The notes beneath the pieces were generated by a model. The model searched no databases and was not told where the DNA came from. It worked only from the letters and a program-made list of their open reading frames with translations. From Streptomyces pyxinae (lineage in GTDB: Bacteria > Actinomycetota > Actinomycetes > Streptomycetales > Streptomycetaceae): a DNA stretch of 64,000 nt. Location: NCBI RefSeq assembly GCF_024756275.1, contig NZ_JANUGQ010000028.1, positions 25,776-89,775 of the forward strand, in the 5' to 3' direction. A program made the translations under genes and the position numbers. Positions 43,318 through 52,288 of this stretch are shown piece by piece (the stretch's first letter is position 1; every line of letters begins with the position of its first letter).

Positions 43318-44496
43318 TCAGGGCGCCAGCCCGGTACGCCTGGCCAGCGTCAGCAGCTCGGGCCGGCTCCGCTGATGCAGCACGAACAGCACCCGCAGTA
43401 CCTCCCGGCTCATCGGATGGACCTCCGCCATCTGCGGCGCCACCCGGAAGGCATGCCGCAACGCCTCCTCGGCCCCGGGGAGGTCCCGGGTGGCGAGGCG
43501 GGCGCGTGCCAGATCGATGAAGAACCGGCCGATCCGGTTCGGTCTGAGCCCCGGCGGGAAGTCCCGCTCCAGCGGGGCGGCCATCCGCACCGCCTCGCCC
43601 GGCTGGTCGAGTTCGATGTGGGCGGCGAGTTCATAGAGGGCGGTGTTCCCCTCACCGAAGGTCAGATTGTGCACCAGCTCGTCGCCGGACAACTGGGCGG
43701 CGAGGCGCCTGGCGTGCCGCAGATGGTCCCGGGTGGCCGCCTTGTCCCGGTGCCGCGAGGCCAGCACGACACCGCGCAGATGCAGGGACCCCAGCACGAT
43801 GACGGCCTCCGGCCCCTCGCCCCGGACGTGCTCGTACCGGCCGATCGCCCTCTCCACCACGGCCAGCCCCTCGGCGTACTGCCCCGCGCTCTGGAACGTC
43901 CCCGCCTCGTTCCAGCAGGCCGCCGCCTCCGCCGCCGGGTTCCAGGTGCGCTGCGCCGCCCACTGCTGCCGGGAGACGATCATGTCGGCCAGGTCCGCCT
44001 GCGCCAACCGGTGCGCCGCCGCGTAGGCGCAGCCGTACAGATCCGCGACCCGCGCCCACGCCTCCGGCTCCCCCTCCGCGACCAGCGCCGTCGCCGTGGC
44101 CTGCCCCAACAGCTCCGGCAGCTCCCGGAGAAGCTCCAGGTACCTGGTCTCCGCCCGCAGCGCGTCCGCCCTCCGCACCCCGGCCGCCAGCACCTCCGGC
44201 GGCGGAACGTCCTCCCGCGGCAGCGTGTGCCGCCGTACGGCGTCCCGCAGGCCGTCGAGAAGGCGGGCGTGCTCCGAGGGGCCGGGAAACGGCTCCCCGG
44301 TGATCCGGGCCGTGCCGACGCCCAGTGCTCCGGCCGCATCGGTGATCATCGCCGGCGACAAGGGGCGCAACCCGTCCTCGACCAGCCGCAGCCGGGAGAC
44401 CGGAATCCCCATGCCCCGCGCCAGCGCCGCACGGCTCACACCGAGGGCCCCGCGCAGGGCCGCCAGGTTCCCACCCGCACCGGGCGCGCGCTCCAT
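43318..44496 (-). CDS. XRE-type helix-turn-helix regulator with TPR-like domain
   Basis: A 392-residue predicted DNA-binding protein. The N-terminus (about 8-60) is a lambda-repressor-like helix-turn-helix (LRGALGVSRAALARGMGIPVSRLRLVE), followed by a long all-helical TPR-like region. Streptomyces has many such proteins, some in WhiJ/BldB-type developmental loci; this one is not matched to a specific regulator. ATG at 44496 with a GAGAGG site. The neighbouring gene at 45146 has the same HTH plus TPR plan. Confidence 0.8.
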   Translation of the reverse strand: MERAPGAGGNLAALRGALGVSRAALARGMGIPVSRLRLVEDGLRPLSPAMITDAAGALGVGTARITGEPFPGPSEHARLLDGLRDAVRRHTLPREDVPPPEVLAAGVRRADALRAETRYLELLRELPELLGQATATALVAEGEPEAWARVADLYGCAYAAAHRLAQADLADMIVSRQQWAAQRTWNPAAEAAACWNEAGTFQSAGQYAEGLAVVERAIGRYEHVRGEGPEAVIVLGSLHLRGVVLASRHRDKAATRDHLRHARRLAAQLSGDELVHNLTFGEGNTALYELAAHIELDQPGEAVRMAAPLERDFPPGLRPNRIGRFFIDLARARLATRDLPGAEEALRHAFRVAPQMAEVHPMSREVLRVLFVLHQRSRPELLTLARRTGLAP

Positions 44497-44621
44497 CGTC
44501 CGTTCCTCTCCCGGCACCGGACCGGCCGGGCGCCTGCCGGTCCCGCGCCGTCTCACGCCACCGCGTCGGTGATCGCCTCGCGCAGCCCCCTGGAACCTCC
44601 GTCGCTCCATGTCGACGGGTC

Positions 44622-45161
44622 CTAGGACAGGGGCAGTTCCGCGAGCATGACGGCGTACACCGGGGAGTCCGGGAAGGGCTGCCGCTCCCCGACCTTGCGG
44701 AAGCCCCAGCTCTCGTAGAGCGTCCGGACACGGGGGTGCCCCGTGTCGACCAGGAGAACCACGAGATCGTCGTCCCGGTCCTTCAGAAGTGCTCGCGTGA
44801 CCAACTCCGCCGTCCCGGTCTTCCGGTACTTCACGCGGACGGCCAACTCCGAGTAGGAGAACGTCCGGTGCCTCTCCGGGGCCTCCTTCAGGTGCTCCCG
44901 CCACCACTCCCGCATCGGGGTCGCGGGAGCGCCGTAGGCGAAGGCCACCGGATCCTCGCCGTCGAAGGCGATCACACAGGCGAAGTCCGTATTGCCGCCC
45001 CAGTGGTCCACGAACCACGGAAAGCGCTGGTTGAACTCGTCGTCCATCGCGTCCGCGTACGCGTCCCCATGGATGTCGAGCAGTGCCTGGCGAATTCGCG
45101 GGAAGTCCTCGTGTGTGAAGCGGCGGATCACCAGCTCGCGCGCGTTCAAGCTCGGCTCCAT
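44622..45161 (-). CDS. GNAT-family acetyltransferase
   Basis: Acetyl-CoA-dependent N-acetyltransferase, 179 residues. The fold is clear: N-terminal strand LVIRRFTHEDFP, central ELAVRVKYRKTGTA with the R/Q-x-x-G-x-A-like acetyl-CoA loop (YRKTGTA), and the C-terminal VRTLYESWGFRKVGE motif. Substrate unknown. The start at 45161 (MEPSLNAREL) was chosen over 45185; it overlaps the stop of the XRE gene at 45146 by 16 bp, so the two are probably one transcript. Confidence 0.82.
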   Translation of the reverse strand: MEPSLNARELVIRRFTHEDFPRIRQALLDIHGDAYADAMDDEFNQRFPWFVDHWGGNTDFACVIAFDGEDPVAFAYGAPATPMREWWREHLKEAPERHRTFSYSELAVRVKYRKTGTAELVTRALLKDRDDDLVVLLVDTGHPRVRTLYESWGFRKVGERQPFPDSPVYAVMLAELPLS

Positions 45162-46411
45162 TCGGTTCGGAAGCGGTCTCCCCACTCTCGGGCGACCACC
45201 GCGTCCGGCGCAAGGGTGATCAAGTCCCGGTAGAAATCACCGAGAAGAGAGCGCGGCCGACCCGGGACGGGTGAACCCATCATCAGCTCGAAGACGGCGG
45301 CGGCCGTCATACACGCCTGGTCAACGTCCCGCTGGTGGAGCTGAGCCAGGGCGAGACGCGTGGTGGCCAGGGCCCTGTTCCTGCGGAACTGCTCGGGGAT
45401 CGAAGCGAGGGCCAGGTGCGAGGCCGCCTCGGCCTGTGCCGAGTCACCGACCCGATCCCGGACGATGGAGGTCATCGCGGCCAGCTCGGCTTGGCCGTAG
45501 AAGGCCGTCCAGCTCGGCCGGGGGTCGTGCGACGACGCCTTGCCCAGCGCGTCTTGAGCACGCCCCAGGGACCGCAAGGCGGCCTGCCTGTCGCCGAAAT
45601 GCGAGTGACCCACAGCCGTCCGAGCATGGGCCAGGGAGGCGAAGAAGGGGTCTCGCTTCGTGATACCCGTGGACTGGGCGGCGAGTCCGGAGTCCACCGC
45701 ATCGGCGTACTCGCCCCGCTGATGGGCGAGCATGGCGTACGAGTTCCAGACCCGCATCTCCACGATGGGGTCTCGGCCCATTCCAGCGAGGTACAGAGCC
45801 CTGCCGAGAAGGGCCTGAGCGCGGCTTCCCCGCCGGGCGTCCAGTGCGCTCCAGGCGGCCGTGGCGGTGTAGTCGGCCGCCACCGAGAAGAGCCTCTGCC
45901 GGATACGCTGGGTGGCGGACAACTTCTGCTTGGCCAGTGCGTCTTCCGCTCCGGCGAGGGCTGCTCGCTCCAGGCCCTCATGGCCTCCCCGTGTATCGTC
46001 CAGGGCCATCAGGGCGTCGAGACCCGAGCGGAGCCGGATGACGTCGGCCGTGCCCACCTGCGGAGCGGCACCCATGAAGGGCATCGTCACCGAGGCCGCC
46101 GTCCCAGTGGCGGCAGCGAGGAAGTTTCTGCGGTCCACGGGGTCCTCCGGAGGAGTCGAGGGTCGTCGCCGTCTCGCCGGTGGGTGGAAGCCCAGCTCCT
46201 CGGCGGTCCGTCCGAATACGGCGTTCAGTGCCTGACGCTGCCGGGGGTGGGGCCACCTTGTTTTTCCGGTCACCCAGTTGCGGACGGTCCGGTCGCTGAC
46301 CGTGCCCTCATACCCGTGCTTGAGCAACTGGGCATTCACCGCGCCGGCCAACTCGTGTTGCTTGAAGCCGCGTTCCCGCATGGCGCTGTCGAGGCATTCG
46401 TTCTCCTTCAC
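45146..46411 (-). CDS. XRE-TPR regulator with internal twin-arginine-like motif
   Basis: A 421-residue protein with an N-terminal helix-turn-helix (about 8-70; TVSDRTVRNWVTGKTRWP), a basic linker, and helical TPR-like repeats to the end. At about 104-125 it has VDRRNFLAAATGTAASV, which looks like a Tat signal but lies after the DNA-binding domain, as is often seen in Streptomyces proteins labelled Tat pathway signal protein. The GTG at 46411 is chosen because TACTGT lies 6 nt upstream with no ribosome site. It is divergent from an HATPase gene, an arrangement resembling Streptomyces WhiJ-like loci. Confidence 0.78.
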   Translation of the reverse strand: MKENECLDSAMRERGFKQHELAGAVNAQLLKHGYEGTVSDRTVRNWVTGKTRWPHPRQRQALNAVFGRTAEELGFHPPARRRRPSTPPEDPVDRRNFLAAATGTAASVTMPFMGAAPQVGTADVIRLRSGLDALMALDDTRGGHEGLERAALAGAEDALAKQKLSATQRIRQRLFSVAADYTATAAWSALDARRGSRAQALLGRALYLAGMGRDPIVEMRVWNSYAMLAHQRGEYADAVDSGLAAQSTGITKRDPFFASLAHARTAVGHSHFGDRQAALRSLGRAQDALGKASSHDPRPSWTAFYGQAELAAMTSIVRDRVGDSAQAEAASHLALASIPEQFRRNRALATTRLALAQLHQRDVDQACMTAAAVFELMMGSPVPGRPRSLLGDFYRDLITLAPDAVVAREWGDRFRTEWSRA

Positions 46412-46417
46412 ATACCC

Positions 46418-46423
46418 ACAGTA
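46418..46423 (-). promoter_or_regulatory. Candidate -10 box (TACTGT) for the XRE-TPR gene
   Basis: On the minus strand it ends 6 nt before the GTG at 46411, with no Shine-Dalgarno. Confidence 0.4.
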
Positions 46424-46596
46424 GTGACTGAGTTCCCTTCGGTGAGCGGACCCGTACGGGAATTTCCGGTCGGACGGGACATACATCCGGCGGACTTTTC
46501 CTCCGCCCGGAGCGGGGCGGGTCGTTGACTTGGCAAAGGAACACGCCGCTCCGGGGTGACCCGGCCAGTGGTCCACACAACGCGTCCGAGGTCCTG

Positions 46597-47061
46597 ATGA
46601 TGGTGACTGCCGAGTCTCGCCCTGCTGGGCATCCCGAATACTCCAAGACCCTCCCCCGGGAGGCGGAGAGCGCCACCGCCGCCCGCGAGCTTGTTCGGTC
46701 CGCCTTGACGGCATGGCACCTGGATCACCTGACCGAGAACGCCACCCTGGTCATCACGGAGCTGGTCTCCAACGCCGTCGACCACGGCCGCCTGCCGTCG
46801 ATCCGGGTGATCGTGAATCGCCCGGCGGAGGACCGGGTCCGCCTCGCCGTGGTCGACCGGTCGAAGGTCATCCCGATGATGCGGACCGAGTCCAACGGCG
46901 ACCAGATCAGGGGCCGGGGCCTGATGATCGTGGACGCGCTGACGGAGTGCTGGGGCACTGAGATGTACCGCTGGGGCAAGCAGGTCTGGGGCGAGTTGAG
47001 GACAGGAGCGCAGGGCCCCGGGATGCTGACCGTGACCGAGCCGATCGAACCGTCGACGTGA
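46597..47061 (+). CDS. Histidine-kinase-like ATPase (anti-sigma-type) protein
   Basis: A 154-residue GHKL-fold ATP-binding protein like SpoIIAB/RsbW-type or AbaA-type proteins of Streptomyces. It shows the N-box ITELVSNAVDHG (about 52-63), the G1-type VVDRSK segment and the G2-type GRGLMIVDALTECWG. In such loci it may act as an anti-sigma or regulatory partner of the adjoining HTH protein. ATG at 46597 with GAGG seven nt upstream; a second ATG follows immediately. Divergent from the XRE-TPR gene. Confidence 0.83.
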   Translation: MMVTAESRPAGHPEYSKTLPREAESATAARELVRSALTAWHLDHLTENATLVITELVSNAVDHGRLPSIRVIVNRPAEDRVRLAVVDRSKVIPMMRTESNGDQIRGRGLMIVDALTECWGTEMYRWGKQVWGELRTGAQGPGMLTVTEPIEPST

Positions 47062-47220
47062 CAGTGAGCCTCCCCGGGCACGCACCCGCAGACCATCCCC
47101 GGTGTCCCGATAGCACCATATGAGGGAGAGTACGCCTCCGCCCTACGGGCCAGCCCGGTGCGATACGGGCGGCCGCGACGGCGGTGTCCGTGAAGACCTC
47201 CGCCGGGAGGACCGCGCGGC

Positions 47221-47226
47221 TAGGGT
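47221..47226 (+). promoter_or_regulatory. Candidate -10 box (TAGGGT) for the DUF6087 gene
   Basis: Ends 8 nt before the ATG at 47235; no ribosome site. Confidence 0.35.
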
Positions 47227-47234
47227 GGGGCGGT

Positions 47235-47540
47235 ATGGAGCACGAATCCCCGGCGGACGAGCCCCTGTCGGCGTGGGTGGAGCGGCGGGACGCCAGGATC
47301 GGGCGGCTGCGGGCCGTGCCGGTGGTCCCGGGTGACGGGCCGAGGGGCGCGCATGTGAACCCGGACGAGCCGCGCCTCGTCGAGCGCTGGAACGGGCACG
47401 CCTGGGAGCCGTACGTTTTCGCGAGCGACCTGGCCGAGGCCAAGCGCCTCCTCTACCCGGAGGCGAACACGCCCCCGCCGGGCGGCTCGTCGGGGCGGCG
47501 GCCGCTCGCGCCGGGCACCGGGCGGCACCGGAAGGCCTGA
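47235..47540 (+). CDS. DUF6087-type small hydrophilic protein
   Basis: A 101-residue soluble protein resembling the Streptomyces DUF6087 family: acidic start (DEPLSAWVERRDAR), then VVPGDGPRGAHVNPDEPR, an ERWNGHAWEPYVFASD segment and the GTGRHRK C-terminal end. These proteins are often found near XRE/HATPase regulatory pairs, as here, and have no known function. TAGGGT 8 nt upstream suggests a leaderless start. Confidence 0.7.
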   Translation: MEHESPADEPLSAWVERRDARIGRLRAVPVVPGDGPRGAHVNPDEPRLVERWNGHAWEPYVFASDLAEAKRLLYPEANTPPPGGSSGRRPLAPGTGRHRKA

Positions 47541-47561
47541 GCCCGGGGCGTCCGCACCCGC

Positions 47562-48092
47562 TCAGGCCTTCGGGAGTGCGTGGAGGAGGGTTTCGGCGAG
47601 GCGGCCGGCGGCGTCGCAGACCTGCTGGTCGGAGTCCGCGCCGGGGTTGCTGAACCAGACCTCCAGGGCCGGGTCGGTGGTGTCCGCGTCCGTCGCCGGG
47701 GCGGTGGTGCCGGAGAGCGCCACGGAGACCGTGCAGGCCTTGGAGTCCGGGCCGGGCCGCCGGCGGGCGCGTACCCCGGCGACCGAGCTCGCGGTACCGA
47801 AGCCGAGGTAGGCGTCCGCCCGGGCCGGGACGCCGCCGTCCCCGTCGACCGGCGCCTTCCAGCCGCACTTGGTCTGGCCGCCGGCCTCGTTGCCGTCGTC
47901 GTGCGTCAGCTGGGGGACGCCGAGCCGCTCGGCCGGCTTCTCCGGGGGGACGGCGGTGCACAGATTGGTTCCCCCGGTCTTGCGGGGCCCCACCGGGCCG
48001 GCGGACCCGGCGTCCCCGTCGGAGCCGCCGCAGGCCGAGGTGGCCGCGAGGGTGAGGGCGGTGATGGCGATGAACGCGGCGCGAAGCTTCAC
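47562..48092 (-). CDS. DUF3558-like lipoprotein
   Basis: A 176-residue predicted lipoprotein: signal peptide with lipobox ATSAC (Cys near residue 21), then a Gly/Ser/Asp linker and a globular domain with Cys at about 45, 77 (TKCGW), 120 and 160 that fits the DUF3558 pattern of two disulfides. GTG start at 48092 with GAGGAG seven nt upstream. The function is unknown. It is divergent from the thiopeptide cluster, 224 bp from its first gene, and is probably the flanking non-cluster gene. Confidence 0.75.
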   Translation of the reverse strand: MKLRAAFIAITALTLAATSACGGSDGDAGSAGPVGPRKTGGTNLCTAVPPEKPAERLGVPQLTHDDGNEAGGQTKCGWKAPVDGDGGVPARADAYLGFGTASSVAGVRARRRPGPDSKACTVSVALSGTTAPATDADTTDPALEVWFSNPGADSDQQVCDAAGRLAETLLHALPKA

Positions 48093-48316
48093 GGCTGCTC
48101 CTCGGAGTGGGTGGGGGGAGCGTAGTGGGCGGCCGGCGCGCGCCGGGGCGGAATGGGGGCGGCCGGTTGTGGAGACCGCCCGGGGCGGAATCTGTGGTCG
48201 GGACTGTGGTCGGACCGTGGAGACAGGGCGCCCGGGGGCGGTGAGACTCGGCTGACCACCGGGGCGGCCGGGACGACCGGTCCGGGGCAGGCGGTGGAGC
48301 GACCAGAGGGCGGGCG

Positions 48317-50305
48317 ATGCGACCGAAACTGAAGTCCGACGTGCTGTACGTGCCGACCGGCGACGGGGTACATGTCTTCGGCGCCGGCGCCGATGTGGCG
48401 CTGCGGGGACGGGCCGCGTACCAGTGGCTGGACCGGCTGGCGCCGCATCTGGACGGCTCGGTCGAGCTGGCGGCCCTGGTGCGCGGGCTGCCGGACGACA
48501 AGCGGGAACTGGTCGGCGCGCTGGTGGGCAGGCTGCGCGACGCGGGATGCCTGGTGGACGCGGCCGAGGACCTGCCGCACGGGCTGACCGGCCGCGAACT
48601 GGAGCTGTACGACCAGGAGATCGCGTTCATCGAGTACTACGGCCCCTCGGCCGCCCGGCGGTTCGAGGAGTACCGGAACAGCCGGGTGGTGGTCGCCGGG
48701 GCGGGCCCGGCCTTCGTGGCGCTGGTCTGCTCGGTGCTGCGCTCGGGGGTACGGGCGCTGCGCGCGGTACGGACGGACGAAGCGCCCACCGCCACCGCCC
48801 GGCTGGCGGAACTGGTGGCGGAGGCACTCGCCCGGGACCCGGAACAGCGGGTGGTCCACGCCGAGTTCGGGGCGGCCGAGGAGGCGGCGATCGGCGGCGC
48901 GGACCTGGTGCTGCACCTGGCGACGGCGGGTGGCACGGAGCGGGCCGAGCGGCTGGCCGAGGCGTGCGAGCGCTCGGGCACGCCGCTGGTGCAGGGGGTG
49001 GTCCTGGACGACGTGGCCTGGCTCGGCCCGGCCGGGGCCACCGCCTGGCGGTCGGCCTGGGCCCGGCTCGCGCCGCGCGGCCCCCACCGGGCGGACGCCT
49101 TTCTCACCGGGCCGGCCGCCGCCGTGGTGGCCGGGCATCTGGGACTCGCCGGATTCCGGGCGCTGACCGGGATCGGGGAGGACTCCGAGGAGGGGTGCCG
49201 GGTGACGCGGGTGGATCTGGAGACCCTGCGGACGACTGTTCATGGGTTCCTGCCGCATCCGGCCGTCCTGGCAACCGGTCAAGGGCCGGAGACCGAAGCG
49301 GAGTTCGCCGCCCGGTACGCGGCGCTGAGCGCGACCCCGCCGCTGACCGAGGAGGAGTTCTCGGCTTGCGCGGCACGCTGTTTCGACCCGCATCTGGGCG
49401 TGTTGCGGGAGCTGGCCGAGCGGGACTTCACCCAACTGCCGCTGAACGTCAGCGAGGCCGTGCCGCACTCCCCCGGCGCCGCCCGGATCTTCGGCAGCGG
49501 CCTGGGCTTCACCGAGGCCCGGCGCCGCGCCGCCCTGCGCGGACTCGCGGAGTACGCGGCGGGCGCGCCGGACCCGCGCCGGTACGGCCCCGCCGACGCG
49601 GTGTACGGGTGGGAGCTCGGCGAGCGGCGGCCGGTGGCCGTACCGGCGGTCGAGGTGTTCACGGCCCCGGGCCCGGGCCGCGCCGCCCGGGCGGACACCA
49701 CCGGCCCCGCCACCCTGGTGGACACCACCGGCCCCGCCACCCTGGTGGACACCACCGGACTCGCCGCCCGGCTGGGCTGGGACGACGCGGTGGCGGCCGG
49801 GCTGGCCGGCCAGTGCGCCCGGCTGGCGCTGGCCGACCTGGCGGACGGGCGGGCCCGGCCGGTGGCCCTGGACCCGGCCGCCGGGGCGCCGGTGGGCCGG
49901 GCGCGGGAGCTGCTGGAGCTGCTGCGGGCGGCGGGCGGCACGGTCCGGGCGGCCGACATCGGCGGGGTGCTCGGGGTGCCGGTCTGGGCCTGGTGGGAGG
50001 GCACCCGCCCGGTCGCGGTGAGCTGCGGGCCCGGCGCGGTGGCCGAGGGGCTGGAGCGCGTCCTGCTGTCCCGGCAGGCCGCCCTGACCGGGGACGCCGC
50101 CTACGCGCCTCCGCCCGTACCGGAGTTGGGCCCGCCCCCGGGGCCCGAGCAGCAGGGGGACTGGGCGCCGCCCCCGGAGACGTACGGGATGGTGGCGGCG
50201 CTCCGGGAGCGGGGGGCGCGCCCGGTCGTCGTGCCGCTGGACCACGACCCGGCCGTCCACGAGGTGCTGCCCGCCCTGCTCCGGGTGGTGCTGCTCGATG
50301 GCTGA
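48317..50305 (+). CDS. Ocin-ThiF-like F protein, thiopeptide leader-peptide binding
   Basis: A 662-residue homologue of the ocin-ThiF-like (TIGR03693-type, F) proteins of thiazole/oxazole RiPP clusters. Such proteins have an N-terminal RRE-type domain that binds the precursor leader and brings it to the YcaO cyclodehydratase. The start (RPKLKSDVLYVPTGDGVHVFG) and RVVVAGAGPAFVAL (about 116-129, degenerate Rossmann/E1-like) are visible; the rest is divergent. A 27-bp tandem repeat encodes DTTGPATLV units (about 460-482). ATG at 48317 with AGAGGG upstream. The next gene starts 8 bp before this one stops. Confidence 0.87.
   Translation: MRPKLKSDVLYVPTGDGVHVFGAGADVALRGRAAYQWLDRLAPHLDGSVELAALVRGLPDDKRELVGALVGRLRDAGCLVDAAEDLPHGLTGRELELYDQEIAFIEYYGPSAARRFEEYRNSRVVVAGAGPAFVALVCSVLRSGVRALRAVRTDEAPTATARLAELVAEALARDPEQRVVHAEFGAAEEAAIGGADLVLHLATAGGTERAERLAEACERSGTPLVQGVVLDDVAWLGPAGATAWRSAWARLAPRGPHRADAFLTGPAAAVVAGHLGLAGFRALTGIGEDSEEGCRVTRVDLETLRTTVHGFLPHPAVLATGQGPETEAEFAARYAALSATPPLTEEEFSACAARCFDPHLGVLRELAERDFTQLPLNVSEAVPHSPGAARIFGSGLGFTEARRRAALRGLAEYAAGAPDPRRYGPADAVYGWELGERRPVAVPAVEVFTAPGPGRAARADTTGPATLVDTTGPATLVDTTGLAARLGWDDAVAAGLAGQCARLALADLADGRARPVALDPAAGAPVGRARELLELLRAAGGTVRAADIGGVLGVPVWAWWEGTRPVAVSCGPGAVAEGLERVLLSRQAALTGDAAYAPPPVPELGPPPGPEQQGDWAPPPETYGMVAALRERGARPVVVPLDHDPAVHEVLPALLRVVLLDG
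49694..49765 (+). repeat. 27-bp tandem repeat in the F-protein gene
   Basis: Nearly three copies of gacaccaccggccccgcc..ctggtg, coding for DTTGPATLV; in frame. Confidence 0.85.
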
Positions 50306-52112
50306 ACCGACCAGGATGGCTCAGGCCCCCGGGGTGACCGGAGCGACGGAGACAGCCGGGAGCCCCGGGACATCCGGGGCGGCCGACAGGCCCGAGGCGG
50401 CCGGGGCGGAGCCGGTCCACGCGGTGGGCCCGGACGCGGCGACCCCCGGGTTGCGGTTCTGGTGGCGCACCTTCGAGGGTGTCCGGGAGCTGTTCGCGGA
50501 GGGGCACGGCGAGGAGGGCGGGCCGGACGACCCGCTGCCGGTCAAGGTCCACCGGGGGCTGCCGCGCCACGTGCTGAGCGAGCCGGCCCGGCGGATCGGG
50601 GACGCCCGCTGGTCGTTCGGCGCCTTCCGCCGGGCCCACCCGGGGGCCGCGCCGCGCCGGGCGGAGCTGGACGAACCCGCGCTCTCGGCGCTGCTGCACC
50701 ACACCTACGGGCTGAGCCGGATGGAGCTGGGTCCGCACGCCACCTGGCCGTACCACCGGACGGTGGCCTCGGCACGCTGCTTCCACCCGGTGGAGCTGTA
50801 CCTCTGGCTGGACGGCGCGGCGGGGACCGTACCGGCCGGGTGCTACCACTACGACCCGGCCCATCACGCGCTGACCCGGCTGCGGACGGGCGGGGTGCCG
50901 GAGCGGCTGCGGGCGGCCGCCGGGACCGGGCGCGCCGGGCGGACCCGGGCCCTGCTGGTGGCGGCGGTGTGGTTCCGCAAGGCGGCCTTCCGCTACCGGG
51001 ACTACGCCTACCGGCTGGGCGCCCAGGAGGCCGGGATGACGGTGGGCAACGCGCTGCTGGTGGCCGGGTCGCTGGGGCTGCGGGGCCAGGTCCACCACCG
51101 GTTCGACGACGCGGTGGTGAACCACGCCCTGGGGCTGGACGGGGCGGAGGAGACGGCCTTCGCGGTGGTCGATCTGACCGGAGCAGGGGGCGAAGCCTGG
51201 GACGGAGACGGAGACGGAGACGGGGACGGAGACGGGGACGGGGGCGCGACGGCTCACGGTGTGCCCGGGGCGCTGCCCGCCGTCCGGCCGGCCCAGCTGC
51301 GGACCAATGCCACCGACGCCGCGCTCTGGGCCGGGCTGAGCGCGGTGGACCGGGCCGCCCGGATGACCGGTCCGGGGTGGGAGACCCCCGTCGAGCCCGC
51401 CGATTTCCACACCGGGATGGTGGGTGCCGGACCTTCGGTCACCCTGGCTCCGGACGAACGCCTCCCCGGGGAAGTGGAGTTGGGGGCGGCGCTGCGGGCG
51501 CGGAACTCGGGCGGGCGGATGTTCCTGCCGGGCGGGCCGCCGGTGACCGGGGCCGAGCTGGCCGGGCTGCTGCGGTACGCGTTGGAGCCGGTCGCCTCGG
51601 ACCACACCGGGCCGCCGTCCACCGGCCCGGCCCTCCGGCCGCTGGTGGACTGCCATGTGCTGGCGCTGGACGTCCCCGGAGTGGCACCCGGACCGCACCG
51701 GTTGGTGGCGGAGCCGGGCGGCGTAGGGCCCGGTCCCGGCCCCGGCCCCGCGCTGGCCGGGCCCTCGGGGCGGGACGGGCGCGCGGTGGTGGCGATGCTC
51801 TGCGACCGCACCCCCGCGGTGAACACCGCCAAGGCGCCCGCGGTGGTGTTCCTGGGGGTGGACCGGCTGGCGGGCGACCGGTGGTTCGGGGCGCGCGGCT
51901 ACCGCGTCCTGCACCAGGAGGCCGGGATCGTCGCCCAGCGGATCAGTGTGCTGGCGGCGGCCGCCGGGGTGTCGGCCCGGATCACCAACGGGTACGACGA
52001 CGGGCTCGTCCGGCAACTGATCGGTGCGGGACCCGCGTACGTCCCGGTGTTCGCCCTGGTGCTCGGCCGCCGCCGGGCCACCGCCCAGTACGAGCCGCCG
52101 CTGACCTGGTGA
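50298..52112 (+). CDS. SagB-type FMN azoline dehydrogenase
   Basis: Oxidises the thiazolines made by the cyclodehydratase to thiazoles with FMN. The 604-residue protein is a nitroreductase-fold SagB protein with two related halves: the first has LSALLHHTYGLSR and VASARCFHPVELYLWL (about 155-175), the second NSGGRMFLPGGPPVTGAELAGLLRYALE (split here; start and end are the marks) and a final ARITNGYDDGLVRQL. The second half probably pairs with the first as an inactive or FMN-sharing copy. ATG 50298 overlaps the F-protein stop by 8 bp. A 6-bp repeat (gacgga/gacggg) encodes DGDGDGDGDG near residue 305. Confidence 0.88.
   Translation: MAEPTRMAQAPGVTGATETAGSPGTSGAADRPEAAGAEPVHAVGPDAATPGLRFWWRTFEGVRELFAEGHGEEGGPDDPLPVKVHRGLPRHVLSEPARRIGDARWSFGAFRRAHPGAAPRRAELDEPALSALLHHTYGLSRMELGPHATWPYHRTVASARCFHPVELYLWLDGAAGTVPAGCYHYDPAHHALTRLRTGGVPERLRAAAGTGRAGRTRALLVAAVWFRKAAFRYRDYAYRLGAQEAGMTVGNALLVAGSLGLRGQVHHRFDDAVVNHALGLDGAEETAFAVVDLTGAGGEAWDGDGDGDGDGDGDGGATAHGVPGALPAVRPAQLRTNATDAALWAGLSAVDRAARMTGPGWETPVEPADFHTGMVGAGPSVTLAPDERLPGEVELGAALRARNSGGRMFLPGGPPVTGAELAGLLRYALEPVASDHTGPPSTGPALRPLVDCHVLALDVPGVAPGPHRLVAEPGGVGPGPGPGPALAGPSGRDGRAVVAMLCDRTPAVNTAKAPAVVFLGVDRLAGDRWFGARGYRVLHQEAGIVAQRISVLAAAAGVSARITNGYDDGLVRQLIGAGPAYVPVFALVLGRRRATAQYEPPLTW
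51199..51245 (+). repeat. 6-bp tandem repeat in the dehydrogenase gene
   Basis: Seven or so copies of gacgga/gacggg, coding for a Asp-Gly run. Confidence 0.85.
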
Positions 52113-52288
52113 ACCGTCGCCGGGCCGGTACCTGTGGGCCCGACTCTGTGGGTGCTCCTTCGGTCCGACCGCGAAGACCACGGGGCGGCCCCGGACCCAG
52201 GATGCGGTGCGGGCCGCTCGCCGGCCCGCACCGAGGGACGTACCGACAGAGGTACCGACCAACCGACAGTGGAGAAAGGGGAATCGGA

